NCBI GenBank assembly: GCA_007922195.1 | Contig: ML681971.1 | Coordinates: 2,493,259 to 2,557,258, forward strand | Direction of reading: 5' to 3' | DNA length: 64,000 bases | Source: Podocnemis expansa | Taxonomy: Eukaryota > Chordata > Testudines > Podocnemididae | In this document: positions 1 to 11,245 of the stretch, one piece after another | How positions within the stretch are numbered: the stretch's first letter is position 1 | How the letters are laid out: the number at the start of each line of letters is the position of its first letter | Position numbers and translations under genes: made by a program | The notes under the pieces: generated by a model | Seen by the model: only the letters and a program-made list of their open reading frames with translations | What the model was told of the DNA's origin: nothing | Database searches by the model: none

Positions 1-1367
1 AGTAATCAGCTTAGTTTGCACCAAGGGGGATTTAGGTTAAGTATTAGGAAAAACTTTCTAGCTATAAGCATAGATAAGTACTGAAACAGGTCACGTAGGG
101 AGATTGTAGAATCTCTGACATTGAAGGTTTTCAAGAACAGATCCGTTAGACAAATGCCTCTGTGGGATAGTATGGATTATTTGATCTTGCCCTAGTTTGG
201 GGGGCAGGACTAAAAGACTTTTGAGATATTTTCCAGCCCTACAGTCTGTGATGATTACCAGTAATAAAGTTTCTGCTGTCAGAAGTCAATTAATGAAATT
301 ATTAATGATGAATGATCAGAACAGAATTCAGCTTGCTCACCCAGGACTCTGCTAGGCTAATTTAAATTGAAGTCTGCCACTAGAATGAACAATATCTGAA
401 TACACACAGGGGATGGTGGAGACATTGGTCATTTAGTAGTACTTTGCTAAAACAGTGAGTTTGTAAGGAGGGAATCCATCCCTGCCTCCTTAAAAGGTGG
501 AAGGAACAACTGATGTTAAGTGTTATAGATGTTTTGGTATGCACAGCTGCAGTTTGGCTAGTAACTAGGCTCTCAGTGAATTTATCCCAAGATTGATTTG
601 TTGTCAGATAAAAATCAATTTAATTTTGTCAGTTTTTAATCATTCAGTTGCTGTGTTTCAGCTCAGACTCACATCTGGTAAAAGGAGTATGCTTTGTGGG
701 AGACCTAGTTCTATTTAAATCATGAACATGTCGATAAGAATTTTTCAATTTGGCATTACAGACTAAACTACTGACACTTTGCTCTGTGAAAAGGACAATG
801 TACAAATCTTATCACAAACTGGCATCCTGCATCAAAATGTCACTGCTTGTACAAGATCCGTTGTCCCAGATGTTGTTTATTTAAATGCCCCAAAATGTTT
901 TCTTTTCTGTGTACTGGCTTACAAATAACTGCTACTTTCACGGATGGTAATTTTGACAATGTAATAGGCATTCCAACTGACTCTAGTTTTCAATAGAGAC
1001 ATGGATAGTGTCCTTCACCTTTGCCTTGACATCCAACAGGTAGTTCAGTTCTGTCACCCTTTGCTGTCAGTATAATCAGCTTATGCTTTAATCTTTGGAG
1101 ACATGATAGAGATTTATGAACTGATTAGAATAGAAATTTAATCCACCATAATTAGTTTCCTCATTGAATCTTTGACTTTCCTGAAGTATAATGTAGCCTC
1201 TGTCAGCCATATCCTCCGGTGGTGGTGAAGGTCTCTTAATAGCGCCTGAAAAGCAGGATGTGTCATGGGAGCTCTGAGTTTTTATCACCTTATAAGGGTG
1301 CAGAGCTTCAGCAATATTGCTGGTTCTCCAATGAGTTGTTTCCAGTGTACCTGTTGGAAAACCACGT
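1..1367. other. Unannotated AT-rich DNA upstream of first visible BBS4 exon
   Basis: No credible gene is visible. Open frames are short and lack family resemblance. Around 196-255 there is a weak match to the 3' tail type of CR1 elements (a 'tttccagccctac' style ending), too diverged to bound. Whether this stretch is BBS4 intron 1 or the 5' flank cannot be told, because the first BBS4 exon was not found. Confidence 0.5.
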
Positions 1368-1830
1368 GGTGGGCAGGCGTGAGCCTGCCCACTGCTATAA
1401 CCCCTCCCCTAGCCTAAGGGGAGGTAGTACTGGGCCCAGAATCAACTGACTTCTGGGGACAACTAATGACAAACAGGGATGGGTGTGAGGCTGCAGGTTC
1501 AGAATGAGGGATTCGGAGGGGGATGCTGAGCAGAGGACCCTGGACAGCACCCACTGTTCCTGAAAAGTGTCGAGGGAGCAAGCAGATGCCGCACAGAGGA
1601 ACTTGGCCTGGATGCGTGCTCGGACCAGGGACCGGAAGTAGGCCCCACAGTTGCAGGTCCCTCCTTCAGCCAACCTACTCTCCCTCGTCTTATAGATGGC
1701 AAGCTTTGCATACGCCAAGAGGAGGTTGGTGAGGAGGTCCCGTGACTTTGTGGGGCCACAGATAGGGAGTGCATAAAGAAATACTTGCGGGGAGAAGTGC
1801 AGCAACTCTACTGGTATATAATACTTTTTA
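1368..1830 (-). mobile_element. Degenerate LINE-type ORF tail, antisense
   Basis: The minus strand carries an open stretch (1395-1844) with peptides such as LLLAYAKLAIYKTRE and FRSLVRARIQAKF. These resemble the extreme C-terminal region of some LINE ORF2 proteins (L1/Tx1-like), in which an 'LAKLAIWKTR' type motif is followed by a conserved helix. The GC content is higher than in the flanks, as expected for a decayed coding repeat. The family assignment comes from remembered motifs and is tentative; another retroelement class is possible. A protein search of the minus-strand frame would decide. Confidence 0.35.
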
Positions 1831-2109
1831 TTTACAAGTGACATTTGTCCCAGGTATGGTATAATGTTGATGTGAATACATGAACATGGTTCTGTTAAAG
1901 TGGTAGTGTGTGGACTTGCAAAACAGCTGTTGTGGCAACTATATCAGTCAGTCATTTCATGCAAAAATATACTTCGTAATGGGTTAATTTACCAGAGCAG
2001 ATACCTTGATCACCAGAATTTTTTTTTCTGAGAGTTGGTACTGAAAATTGCTTCAATGATATCTGCCTGAAATGCTGTTGCAAATGTCACACTGATATAG
2101 CAGCGTTCA

Positions 2110-2700
2110 ACAGATTTTAAAATAAGCTATTTTCATGGAATAACAGAAGATGAGGGTTAAAAGAGACCTCCAGAGATTATTTAATCCAACTCCCTGCTCC
2201 AAAAGCAGGTGTAACCTCAAGTAAAACATCCCAGTGAAGTTTTTGTCAAGCTGTACCTTAAAAGCTTCTAAGGATGAAGATTCCGTCACCTCCTTATTGA
2301 TATACAACCTAGACCTCTCCCCACCCCTGCAACTTTAGACCATTGTCCTAGTTCTGTCATCTGCCAACTAGACATTGAGCTGTTGATCAATGCCTGTTGA
2401 GCTTGATGACCTAGCCATTTATTTTTCTTATTACCCATTCATCCAATCCATACTTCTTTAACTTGCTGATGAGTACTGTGGGAAACCATATCAAAAGCTT
2501 TGCTAAAGTTAAGGTACATCATCAGATATGCCACCTCAACACATTCAAAGAGCCTGTCATTTCATCATAGAAAGCATAAGGTAGTCAGGAATGTCTTGCT
2601 CTTAGTCAGTCCATGCTGATTATTCTTGATCATCTTTCTCATCTCCAAGTGCTTCAAAATATGTTCCTTAAGGACCTGCCTGATGATTTTTCTGTTCCCA
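2110..2700 (-). mobile_element. CR1 LINE, antisense (5' part of an interrupted copy)
   Basis: On the + strand this reads as the reverse complement of a CR1 3' region: 'agagacctccagagatt', 'ccaactccctgctcc', then a diverged stretch with 'gggaaacc' and 'aaagctttgctaaagtt', phrases typical of reverse-complement amniote CR1. The copy is interrupted at about 2700 by a PLE foldback and resumes after 2893. Confidence 0.7.
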
Positions 2701-2893
2701 AGGAGTAGCCGTGTAGTCTAGTTCAGCAAAACAAGCAAGTAGTCTTGTGGCAGTTTTAAAGACTAACAAATTTATTCATCACATGAGCTTTTGTGGAAGA
2801 AGATTTGATGAAGTGGGATTTTCTCCCATGAAAGATCATGTGGTAAATAAATTTGTTAGTCTTTAGAAGTGCCACAGGACTCCTTGCATGATT
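2700..2893. repeat. Foldback of Penelope-like element ends
   Basis: Two inverted copies of the PLE terminal module lie head to head. The left arm reads 'agccgtgtagtctag...gactaacaaatttatt...catgagctttt'. The right arm reads 'ctcccatgaaagatcatg...aaatttgttagtcttt...gtgccacaggactcctt'. The arms can pair over most of their length. The module is inserted within a CR1 copy that continues on both sides. The right arm keeps a hammerhead-like core (tgatga ... gaaa). Confidence 0.75.
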
Positions 2894-3490
2894 TTTCTGG
2901 GGACTGAGGTGAGGCTGACTGGTCAGTAATTCTCCAGATTGTCCTTTCGTTTTTAGAAGATAGGCACTCTATTAGCCTTTTTCCAATTATCCAGGACCTC
3001 CCTCAGTTGCCACAAGTTTTAAAAGAATGGCAAATGGCTCTACAGTCACATCAGCAAGCTCCCTCAGCACCCTTAGATATGTTATATCCAGCCCCATGGA
3101 CTTGTGGATGTTCAGCCTTTGTAACTAGTCCTGCACCTTTTCTTTCAGCACTGAGGGCTGCTAATCAACTCTCCATTCTGTGCTGCCCAGTGCAGTGATC
3201 TGGTAGCTGACTTTCTCTGTGAAGACAGAGGCAAAAAAAGCAAATTTTGGGGAGTTCTGTGGCCTGCATTAAGCAGGAGGTTAGAATATATGATTACAAT
3301 GGTCCCTTCTGGCCTTAGAAACAGCAAAGAAAGCATTCTAGACACGTGGTAGGACAAGAGGTCCATCACTGGCTGCAAAAAGTCTTCAACTCAGTTGCTG
3401 TCCATGCTTTTTGACATGTCTCCTCAAAAGCGACTTATGATTTGATGACAATTGTTTTTCCTAGTCTTGTATAGCTTTTAAAAAATTTCT
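2894..3490 (-). mobile_element. CR1 LINE, antisense (continuation), with CR1 3' end in sense
   Basis: 'ggtcagtaattctccagatt' and 'gcaaatggctctacagtcac' match the reverse complement of CR1 ORF2, continuing the copy broken by the PLE insertion. At about 3245-3340 a CR1 3' end in sense orientation ('caatggtcccttctggcctt') is embedded. After about 3490 nothing recognisable remains. Confidence 0.6.
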
Positions 3491-4582
3491 TATCAACGTT
3501 GTGCTCCTTTCCCAAAAACTCTTGCTGTTTTAAATGTTATATTTTAGAAAAAGGGATTTATTTTGTAGTATAAACAAGGCTTCAGTATGCAATTTAGCAC
3601 TAGGTAGCTATACTGTGCATTGAACAATGAAGAGCTTGCTTAAATACATATTTCTCAGGTCTCATTTGCTGTAGTTAATAAAAGGTATAAGAAGCTCATT
3701 CAGAGAGAACAACTCTAATAACAGCTAATCATTTGCTTACAATGTTAACTTATAGCCATTGGAGACCTTCTAGCTTCTCATTCAGAAAGGAAAATGAAGT
3801 GTTCTGACATCCTCGTAATAGGTCATCATCATTCAGTAGTTCTATGAATTGAAATGGTTAGGTTATGTAGCATCATGGGAATTAAACATACTAAGATACC
3901 TTAACCAAATGGCCAGCTAACTATCTGGCGCATACTATGGTCATTGAACGGCTTAGTTGTATTGTTTGTATATCACCCTCACTCCCTCGCCAAGTAATGT
4001 TATTTAACCATATTTATCTTGATGAAACAGTTGAATGAACATCCTCAGAAATACTATTTGTTCTGTAGGGAATTTCTGTTTATGAAGAACAACTGAAAAA
4101 ATTGTTTGGTCAGCATCCTTGTGTGCATCAGTGATTTTTGGTTAAGCTTATGTGGGTGACAAATGAAAAGGTGTGTGCACTGGCTGCCAGCCCTGCACAT
4201 TTATATTGAGATGAGAGAGTTAAGTCAGTTCATTCTTCCCTCTGTGCCATAATAACTGGTAATAAAAGTACCGTGTGCCAAATTCTCCTTTAAGTGATCC
4301 CTTTGCAACACCATTTTCTTCAAATTCTACCCTCAGTTTTACTTGTGCAAACTTCTTTCCTTAGTGGGATTACATCAGTTGTAAATCATAAGTAAATTAA
4401 ACGGCAGAAATATTTCAATAACGCAGAGTTAAGGTTAGCCAATGTTACTTTGTGCCCTTCCAGAACATTGAGGTCAGCTGTACTCAGACTTCTGCAAACT
4501 GAGAAATACAGTATTAAGAAAATGCCCACACAATCTTAATTCTGTCCTCTGGAAGCTGGTAACAGCCACTGGAAATTATCTA
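3491..4582. other. No recognisable feature
   Basis: AT-rich sequence with only short open frames. No repeat family, exon or RNA gene was recognised. Confidence 0.5.
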
Positions 4583-5455
4583 GGAGTCCCATGGCACTTT
4601 TAAAGACTAACAAATTTATTAATCACATGAGCTTTCATGGGAGAAAATCCACCTTCATCAGAATCTTTGAACATAGGGAACTTGCAGAATGGGAGGAAAA
4701 TATATTTCCCTCCCATTTTGTATAATATATTACCCTCCCATTCTGCAGCCTTCTTATCTCTAAAGAATCTGATGAAGTGGTACCTTCTCCCATGAAAGCT
4801 CATGTGACAAACAAATCTGTTAATCCTCAAAAGTGCCAGAGGACTCCTTGCCTGTTTTGCTGAACTAGACTAACATGGCTACCCCTTTGGAACTTGTCAA
4901 CATGACCTGTGTTATATATTGGACAACCAGGACAGTCTCTGCACAAAAGAATAAATGGACACAAAACTGTCAGAAATCACCACATTAAAAAACCAATAGG
5001 TGAGCACTTCAGTCTTCCTGATCACTCCATTGATGATTTGCTAATAGCTGTGCTCAAGCAAATTAATAACACATCAAGGCTTCAAAGAGAAATTGCAGAA
5101 TTGGAATTCATATGTAAATTTGGCCCTGTGTCTTTGGGACTAAATAAGGACTCTGGATATTTTTTTCATTACAATAGGTGATTTGACCTCATCTCCCTTC
5201 ATTGGACTCTTTGGCAAAGGGGAGCTTGCAGAATGGGAGGAGAATATATTTTATATTTTACAGAATGGGAGGGAAATATATTTCTTCCCCCCATTCTGTA
5301 AGTTCCCCCATCTTCAGAGCATCTGATGAAGGAGATTTTGTCCAATAAAAGCTCATGTGATAACTTAATTTGTTAGTGCCACAGGGCTCCTTGGGGTTTT
5401 TTTTTGGTGTTGTTTTTTTGAGCTAGACTAACGTGGCTACCCCTTTGGAACTTGG
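4583..5455 (+). mobile_element. Penelope-like element copy with GIY-YIG endonuclease and inverted ends
   Basis: At the left is a foldback of terminal modules: minus-oriented at 4593-4670 and plus-oriented at about 4760-4888, around a spacer rich in 'gaatgggagg'. Then comes a GIY-YIG endonuclease fragment (4909-5181), and another plus-oriented terminal module ending 'aacgtggctacccctttgg' near 5450. Flanking a protein-coding tail with repeated terminal modules is the usual arrangement of Penelope-like retroelements. The reverse transcriptase is missing, so this is a 5'-truncated copy. Confidence 0.75.
4909..5181 (+). pseudogene. GIY-YIG endonuclease fragment of a Penelope-like element
   Basis: The 90-residue open frame contains LYIGQPGQSLHKRINGHK, GEHFSLPDHSIDDLLIAV and AELEFICKFG. 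This is the PLE version of the GIY-YIG fold: the YIG strand, the conserved Arg in KRINGH, and the His and Glu further on. In intact PLEs this domain sits C-terminal to a reverse transcriptase and nicks target DNA. Here the RT, the Cys-rich linker and the first strand are missing (an abrupt join at about 4890-4909), so it is a dead fragment. The same domain occurs at 6304-6666 and 40717-40956 on the minus strand. Confidence 0.8.
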
Positions 5456-5684
5456 GAACTATCTGTCTGCATTTACTGTGGGTAATGTAGCTGCACTGAA
5501 TGTTGGAGGAATAAGTTGGAGAAACTTGGAAGAGCTGTGATTGTGGTATGAAGAGTTCTGAACCTGATGTGTTATCAAAGGAAATAGGTGCATGTGCATC
5601 TTCAGGTGCCAGTCCATTTCATTTCAGTACAGAATTGTATGAGTTGTGTCAGTAGCAATGGGTATTGTCAGTAGTGAGAAGGAA

Positions 5685-6065
5685 TATAGAATCATAGAAA
5701 TATAGTGCTGTACTTAGGCAGGACCAAGTAAACATAGACTTTCCCTAACAAGTGTTGGTTTAAACTGTTCTAAAAAACATCCAGTGAGGGCAATTCCGCA
5801 ACCTCCCTTGGAAGCCTATTCCAGAATTTAATTATCCTTACATTTAGAAAGCTTTTCCTGTTATCTAACCTAAATCATCCTTGCTAGAGATGAATCTCTT
5901 TACTTCTTGTCCTGCCTTCTGTGAACAAGGAGAACTGATGGCTGTTCTCTGTGTAACATTCCTTAACATATTTAAATGCTGTTAGTGTTATCAGGTCTCC
6001 ATTCAGTCATATTTTTATAATATGTATTACATATGTCTGTTCTCAGCTCCTTATCCCAGTGTCTG
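5685..6065 (-). mobile_element. CR1 LINE 3' end, antisense
   Basis: Begins with 'aatcatagaa', the reverse complement of the CR1 terminal octamer repeat. It continues with 'gcctattccagaattt', 'aagcttttcctgttatctaacc' split by substitutions, and 'caggtctccattcagtc'. This is the standard order of an antisense CR1 3' segment. Confidence 0.8.
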
Positions 6066-6082
6066 CAGTGTGTTCTTGTTCC

Positions 6083-6682
6083 AAAGCGGCAGTCATGTTA
6101 GTCTAGTTCAGTAAAACAAACAAGGAGTCCTGTGGCATGTAAAGACTAACAAATTTTATTTATTTCATGAGTTTTGATGGGAGAAAATCCCACTTCGTCA
6201 GACTCTTTGAAGATGGGGGAACTTACAGAATAGGAGGAAATAAATGCAGGGAAGTGTGAGTCATGGGATCAGGCCACACTGTAAGAGCAAATCAAAGCTG
6301 TTGTTAAGATTCAAACACTGGGGAACAGCATACAGAGGAAGATGAAGTCAAATCACCTGTTGTAAGGAGGGAAAAAAGTCCGAAGGACCTATTAAGACCT
6401 GAAGCAATGCAGTCAAATTTGCAAATAAATTCAGTCTCTGCAGCTTCTCTTCGAAGCCTTGATCTGGTATTCATCTGTCTGTGTACAGCAATTAGTAAAT
6501 CATCAATGGAGTGATCATGAAGATTGAAATGCTCACCTACCAGTTTTAGAATGTTGTGATTTCTGATGTCTGATTTGTGCCCATTTATTCTTTTGCACAG
6601 AGAGAGTCCTGTTTGCCCAATGTAAAAGGCAGAGGGGCATTTTTGGCACTTGATGGCATAAATCACATTGGTGGATGATAAC
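6083..6682 (-). mobile_element. Penelope-like element copy, minus strand
   Basis: Starts at the left with the terminal module in reverse ('gttagtctagttcag', 'aaagactaacaaatttt', 'tgggagaaaatcccacttcg'), followed by an A-rich 3' UTR ('catgggatcaggcc') and the GIY-YIG domain on the minus strand. The domain continues to about 6682, where similarity stops before any RT. It is therefore a 5'-truncated insertion. Confidence 0.8.
6304..6666 (-). pseudogene. GIY-YIG endonuclease domain of a Penelope-like element
   Basis: The 120-residue minus-strand frame starts MIYAIKCQKCPSAFYIGQTG, which covers the end of the Cys-containing linker and the first two GIY-YIG strands. It continues with CKRINGHKSDIRNH, VGEHFNLHDHSIDDLLIAV and ETEFICKF. 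It is the best preserved of the three endonuclease copies here and still has the YIG, Arg, His and Glu positions expected of the nuclease. Upstream RT coding is absent, so it is a relic rather than a host gene. A domesticated role cannot be excluded, but nothing supports one. Confidence 0.8.
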
Positions 6683-6974
6683 GTTCCCTGTAGGCTACAC
6701 AGGTGTGACGCCTCTGTTGCTCATCCATGCAGGCAGCACTGCCGGCTGCACACAACTAGCAGCTTCGGCCCCTACCCAGCCGGAAGATGCAGTCTTCTGG
6801 CAGACAGGGAGCTGCACCAGACTGGGAGATTTTAAATCTCCCACCCTGAGCATGCTTGGATCATGCTCAGCACCAGAGCAACAGCTTGCAGCAGCCTGTG
6901 GTGTGGCCACTCTGGCAGCCAGGTGAGGAGGTCAGGGATGGGCAGCTGGCAGGTAAACGGCACAGGCAGTCTTG

Positions 6975-7775
6975 GGGAAGACTTGGGGGACCAAGGCGAA
7001 CTGGCAGCAGGGCAGGTGGGTTAGGGAAGGGGTCGGAGTGACTTGGGGGCTGGAGGGGGCTGGCGGCAGGGCAGGTTAGGGAAGGAGTTGGAGTGACTCA
7101 GGGTCCAGGGGGAGCCGGCAGCAGGGCACGTGGGTCAGGAAGGGGATTGGGGTGACTCAGGGGACTGGGGGGAGCTGGCAGTAGGGCATGTGGGTTAGGG
7201 AAGGGGTTAAGGTGGCTCGGGGAGCTGGTGGGAGAGTGCACGGGTTAGGGAAGGGGTCAGGGTGACTCGGGACTGGGGTAGCTGGCAGCAAGGCACGCAG
7301 GTTAGGGAAAGGGTCAGGGTGACTTGGGGCTGGGGGGAGCTGACAGCAGGGTAGGCGGGTTAGGGAAGGGGTCAGGTGGACTTGGGGGCTGGAGGAAGCC
7401 TGCAGCACGGTGGGTTAGGGAAGGGGTCTGAGTGACTTGGGGGCCAGGGGGATTGGACAGCAGGGCATGCAGGTTAGGGAAGGGGTCAGGGCAATTCAGG
7501 AGACTGTGGAGAGCTGGCAGCAGGGCACACAGGTTAGGAAAGGGGTTAGGATGACTTGGGGGCTAAGGGGAGCTGGTGGCAGGGTGGGTGGGTTAGGGAA
7601 GGAGTCAGGGTTATTTGGGGCCAGAGGGAGCTGGCAGCAGGGCAGATTAGGGAAGGGGACTGAGTGACTTGGGCCAGGGGGAGTGGGCGGCAGGGTGGGC
7701 AGGTTAGGGAAGAGGTCGAGACAACTTAGGGGACTGGAGGGAGCTTGGCAGCAGGGCGGGTGGTTTTAGGGACAG
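6975..7775. repeat. GC-rich minisatellite, about 14 units of roughly 55-65 bp
   Basis: The phrase 'gttagggaaggggtc' recurs about every 55-65 bp, followed by 'agggtgacttgggggctgg' and 'agctggcagcagggc' variants. Units differ by point changes and small indels. The array is strongly strand-asymmetric, with G-rich runs on the + strand. Open frames on both strands here (for example 7157-7408 minus) are by-products of the repeat period. Confidence 0.9.
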
Positions 7776-8640
7776 GTTAGAAGTGACTCAAGGTAGAGAA
7801 AAGTGTGTAGAGAGTTGCACGTGTATATGCAAGTGAAAGCCAGGCTGTGATGGTGCACTGAAAACCTGGCCCAAATGTGCTGCAGTTGAGTATCAAAAAG
7901 TGACTTGGAGCAGAGATTAGTGACTTATTTTTCAGAAGTGCCCAGCACCTGCAGCTCTCAGTGAGTGCAAGGCTACTGAGCACCCACTGAAAATCACATC
8001 ATATGTCCGAACTTGGAATTCCCTTGCTTTTGTAAGGTTGCTAAATAATAATTTTAGAAGTAGTCTAAAAGCTGTTGAGGCAAGTGAGAATAGTTATGAT
8101 CTCTAGAGAGGATGGCTTAGCCTGGTAGTGTTTCAGATTTGATGCTTCTAGTATTGCATTTTAAATCCCATAAAGGTCAGCCCAGCCTTTCTTTGAATTA
8201 AACTGACTCAGTTTTACTACATGAGGATTTTTAGAGAGAGACCTTAGAAGCAGATTTCTGCTCTGTTTAGTCACTAATGATTCCATGCTCCTCCTCATAG
8301 AAACAGGATTTGTTCTTGCACAAAATATCCTGCTGTTTCATTGTGGAGCAGCATGCTTGTTCCAGTTGTCCAAGTAATTGTCATCTCTACTTCAGAGGTG
8401 GCTGCATTTTTGGCAGAAAGTGTTTTATATGATGTGCTCTGGGATGAAAGATGCTATAGATGCACTTTTTATATGATAACTTGTGGTTATTCTAGTAAAT
8501 ATTAATTTTGACTGGTTTTAGTTTTATAAATCTTACATTGCAGGTTCCTGTATCAGCCTTTTTACAGTAATGAGTTAGAAACTGGTAAAGTATTTCACAG
8601 TCTCCACAAGCAAATGCAACTTTGTACACTAGTTTAGTAG
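7776..8640. other. No recognisable feature
   Basis: Unique-looking AT-rich DNA with only short open frames. No exon signals or repeat family were identified. Confidence 0.45.
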
Positions 8641-9360
8641 ATTTTTTTAAGGACCGAAGGTCTAACTGTGATAATCTAGTCTCACTTCCTTCAGTGAATT
8701 CCTGCTTCAAGTCCAATAGCTATGACTGATTTGCAGTACATTTCTCTAGAAAGATACTCAGTCCTGATTTTAAAATTTCCAGTGATGGAGAATCCATCAG
8801 AATCCTTGATAAATTGTTTTTGTGGCTAATTACCCTCATTTAAAAAATTGTGCCTTATTTTTGGTCTGATTTTTGTCTAGCTTCAACTCTGTCATTGGAT
8901 GTTATACCTTTTGTCTTCTAGATTTAAGACCCTGATTATTTTAAATTTCTGTTCTGCATCTCAGTATTTATAGACTGACCAAATTACCTTTTAACTTTCT
9001 CTTTGTAAGCTAAATATATGGAGTCCTTGAGTCCTCCACTATAAGCCATGTTTCTCAATCCTTAAATCAATTTCATGGCTCTTCTCTGAGCCTTTTCCAA
9101 TTTGTCAATACCCTTCTTGAAATATACAGACATGAATTGCCAACAATATCCCAGGAACAGTCACAGCAGTGCCAAATACAGAGTTAATTTCACTTCTCTA
9201 CTCCTACTCAATATTCCCTTGTTTATAAAGCTGACGATCATATTAGCCCCTTTTGGCCACAGCATCACACTGCAAGCTCATGTTGAACTGATTATTTATC
9301 CTGAGCCCCAAATCTCACAGTCATGGCTTCTCAGGATATTGTCTTTCATCCAGTGTTCCC
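8641..9360 (-). mobile_element. CR1 LINE, antisense
   Basis: 'ccagtgatggagaatccatc', 'cttttccaatttgtcaatac' and 'gaattgccaacaatatccca' followed by 'aatattcccttgtttat' are the reverse-complement phrases of a CR1 3' UTR/ORF2 end, in consistent order over about 700 bp. Confidence 0.75.
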
Positions 9361-9469
9361 TCTAAGCTGATGATGCAGCTGAGCAAGTCATGGATGCACT
9401 TGAGGAGTCTGTGTGAAGCGGGGAAGGGGCCCGGTGGGGAACTTGCTCAGCTGCATCATTAGCTTAGCA

Positions 9470-9600
9470 GGAACATTAGTGGATGAGCAAGTGAATGAGC
9501 CTTTGATGGAGTAGCTGGTTTTATTAGGTTCTGTGATAGTGTGTTCTTGGTGCAAGCACTGATTGTGCTGCGTAAGCTTCTCACTTAAAGGGACAAAGCA
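9470..9600 (-). mobile_element. Penelope-like element linker fragment, minus strand
   Basis: The minus strand reads NKTSYSIKGSFTCSSTNV, the Cys-containing linker that precedes the GIY-YIG domain in the PLE copy at 40717-41100 of this window. The same DNA phrase ('gagcctttgatgga') occurs there. Only about 130 bp is kept. Confidence 0.65.
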
Positions 9601-10437
9601 CACCAGATCCTGGCTTACCTAGGAAGGGGGAGAGAGGAAGGAGAATCAGGCAGCCCTGGAAAGGCAAGACCTCTCCAGAGCCTGGTTCAGGTAAGTTTGG
9701 GGAGTGGGGTGAGGTGGTGATGGTCAGACTATCACGTATGGGTAGGGCTCCCCTATATTCTGACACACAGTGAGGCAGGGAGTAGGGTCAGATAGCCCAA
9801 GGGGGCAGTAGCTCCCAGACTGCATGGATAGTGGTCAGGCCCCCATAAATGGGCAGGGGCTTCACAGATCCTAGTACAGGGATAGCAGCTTGGACATTCC
9901 CAAAGAGGCCAGTCTCCACCGTATCCTAGCTCATGTGAGCCCAGGACACCAAGAAGGGCTCAGATCCCCTTTGAAGGGGCCCTAACATCCAGGCACATGT
10001 ACACCAGGGGAGAGACTGAGGCTGATAGGCACCCCTGCTCCTATTCTTCCCCCCCTTCCTCATCTAAACACTCCCATCCTTGTTTATCCCTTTTCACCAA
10101 AACAGCTCTCTTTCTCCTCTTCCCCCCCACTCTACTGGAAGCAAGTATTTGCACATCTAATTTTATTTTACATTTCCCACCCATCCCTCCACTCCACTCC
10201 CAAAACCCTCCAAACCCAGATTTTAAGCAATAGGCCCTAAGACCAGGTCCAGATTTCTGCCCAAGATTGGGCTCAAACTGACACTGAGGGAGTTAGTTTC
10301 AAAGAACTAGTACTTATCCCTTGAACCATCTTGGTGGTGGTAAATGTTAAAGGCTCCACATTCTGTTAATTTTTCTGTCCATGCCTGCTCAGTGTAACTC
10401 ATTAAGTACATGAGCCTTAGAACTGCTTTACATGCAC
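9601..10437. other. No recognisable gene; pyrimidine-rich tract
   Basis: GC-mixed sequence, with a C/T-rich tract at about 10030-10220 on the + strand that creates a spurious Ser/Pro-rich open frame. No identifiable repeat or exon. Confidence 0.4.
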
Positions 10438-10700
10438 CTAACTGGAGAAATAAACTTTTTCAAGTAATGTTTTAATTTGATTTCTCCCAAAAGGCTGGTG
10501 AGTGCATGATGTTAGCTCTGGTTTGGTGCATATGGCAGCAGTTCTTTTAGGGCTGTCCAGAAATCTTGCCAAAATGAAAAAGTAGTCTGAGTAGCTTGAA
10601 AGTTCTTGTTTTTCATCAACAGAAGTTGGTCCAATAAAAGATTTTACTTCACCCACCTTGACTCTTTAATATTCTAGAACCAACATGGCTACAACACCAC
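10438..10700 (+). repeat. Dispersed repeat of the 'caacagaagttggtccaata' family
   Basis: Carries 'caacagaagttggtcc', 'acttcacccaccttgact' and 'caacatggctacaacacc'. The same family appears at 26281-26417. It ends like the PLE terminal modules ('catggctac'), so it may be the 3' end of another PLE lineage. That assignment is inferred. Confidence 0.55.
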
Positions 10701-10917
10701 TTCAAGACACATTCTGGCAACAACTTTAAGAAAAGCTGTTTTTTTTTCCCCCTAGGGTCTGTATCTTGATCCAGTAGTTTCCAAATTTGGTCACTAACAG
10801 AACCCTGAGACTCCATGGGTGCATCCATTTTCATGACCATCAAAATAATCAGGCAGATTATAGAGCACTTAGAGGAGTCAAGGATCTTTAAACATAAAGC
10901 TGGTCTTCACCTCAGCT

Positions 10918-11245
10918 TCCAAAGAGGTAGCCATGTTAGTCTAGTTCAGCAAAACAAACAAGGAGTTCTGTGGCACTTCAAGACTATAAATTTATTTATT
11001 TCATGAACTTTCAAGAGAGAAAATCCCACTTTGTAAGATGCTTTGAATATGGGGGGAACTTACAAAATGGGAGGGAAATGTATGCAGTGAATTGTAAGTC
11101 ATGGGATCCAGTCATGCTGTGACAGCGAATCAAAGCAGCTGTTAAGATTCAAACACTGGGAAACAGCACATAGAGGAGGGTGAGGTCAAATCACCTGTTC
11201 TGGTGGGAAAAGAATCCATAGGAGTTAATCCTGCTTTTGGTAATA
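10918..11245 (-). mobile_element. Penelope-like element 3' end, minus strand
   Basis: The terminal module is in reverse ('tagccatgttagtctag', 'caaggagttctgtggcac', 'gagagaaaatcccactttg'), then 'catgggatccagtcatgc', as in the copies at 6083 and 40385. It stops at about 11245, before the endonuclease coding region. Confidence 0.75.

Noticed and set aside
6304..6666. A host GIY-YIG nuclease gene
   Set aside because: The flanking PLE terminal module and 3' UTR show it is part of a truncated retroelement.
6975..7775. Tandem array as a possible CRISPR array or coding repeat
   Set aside because: Units are contiguous, diverged and without unique spacers, and the genome is vertebrate. The open frames follow the repeat period.
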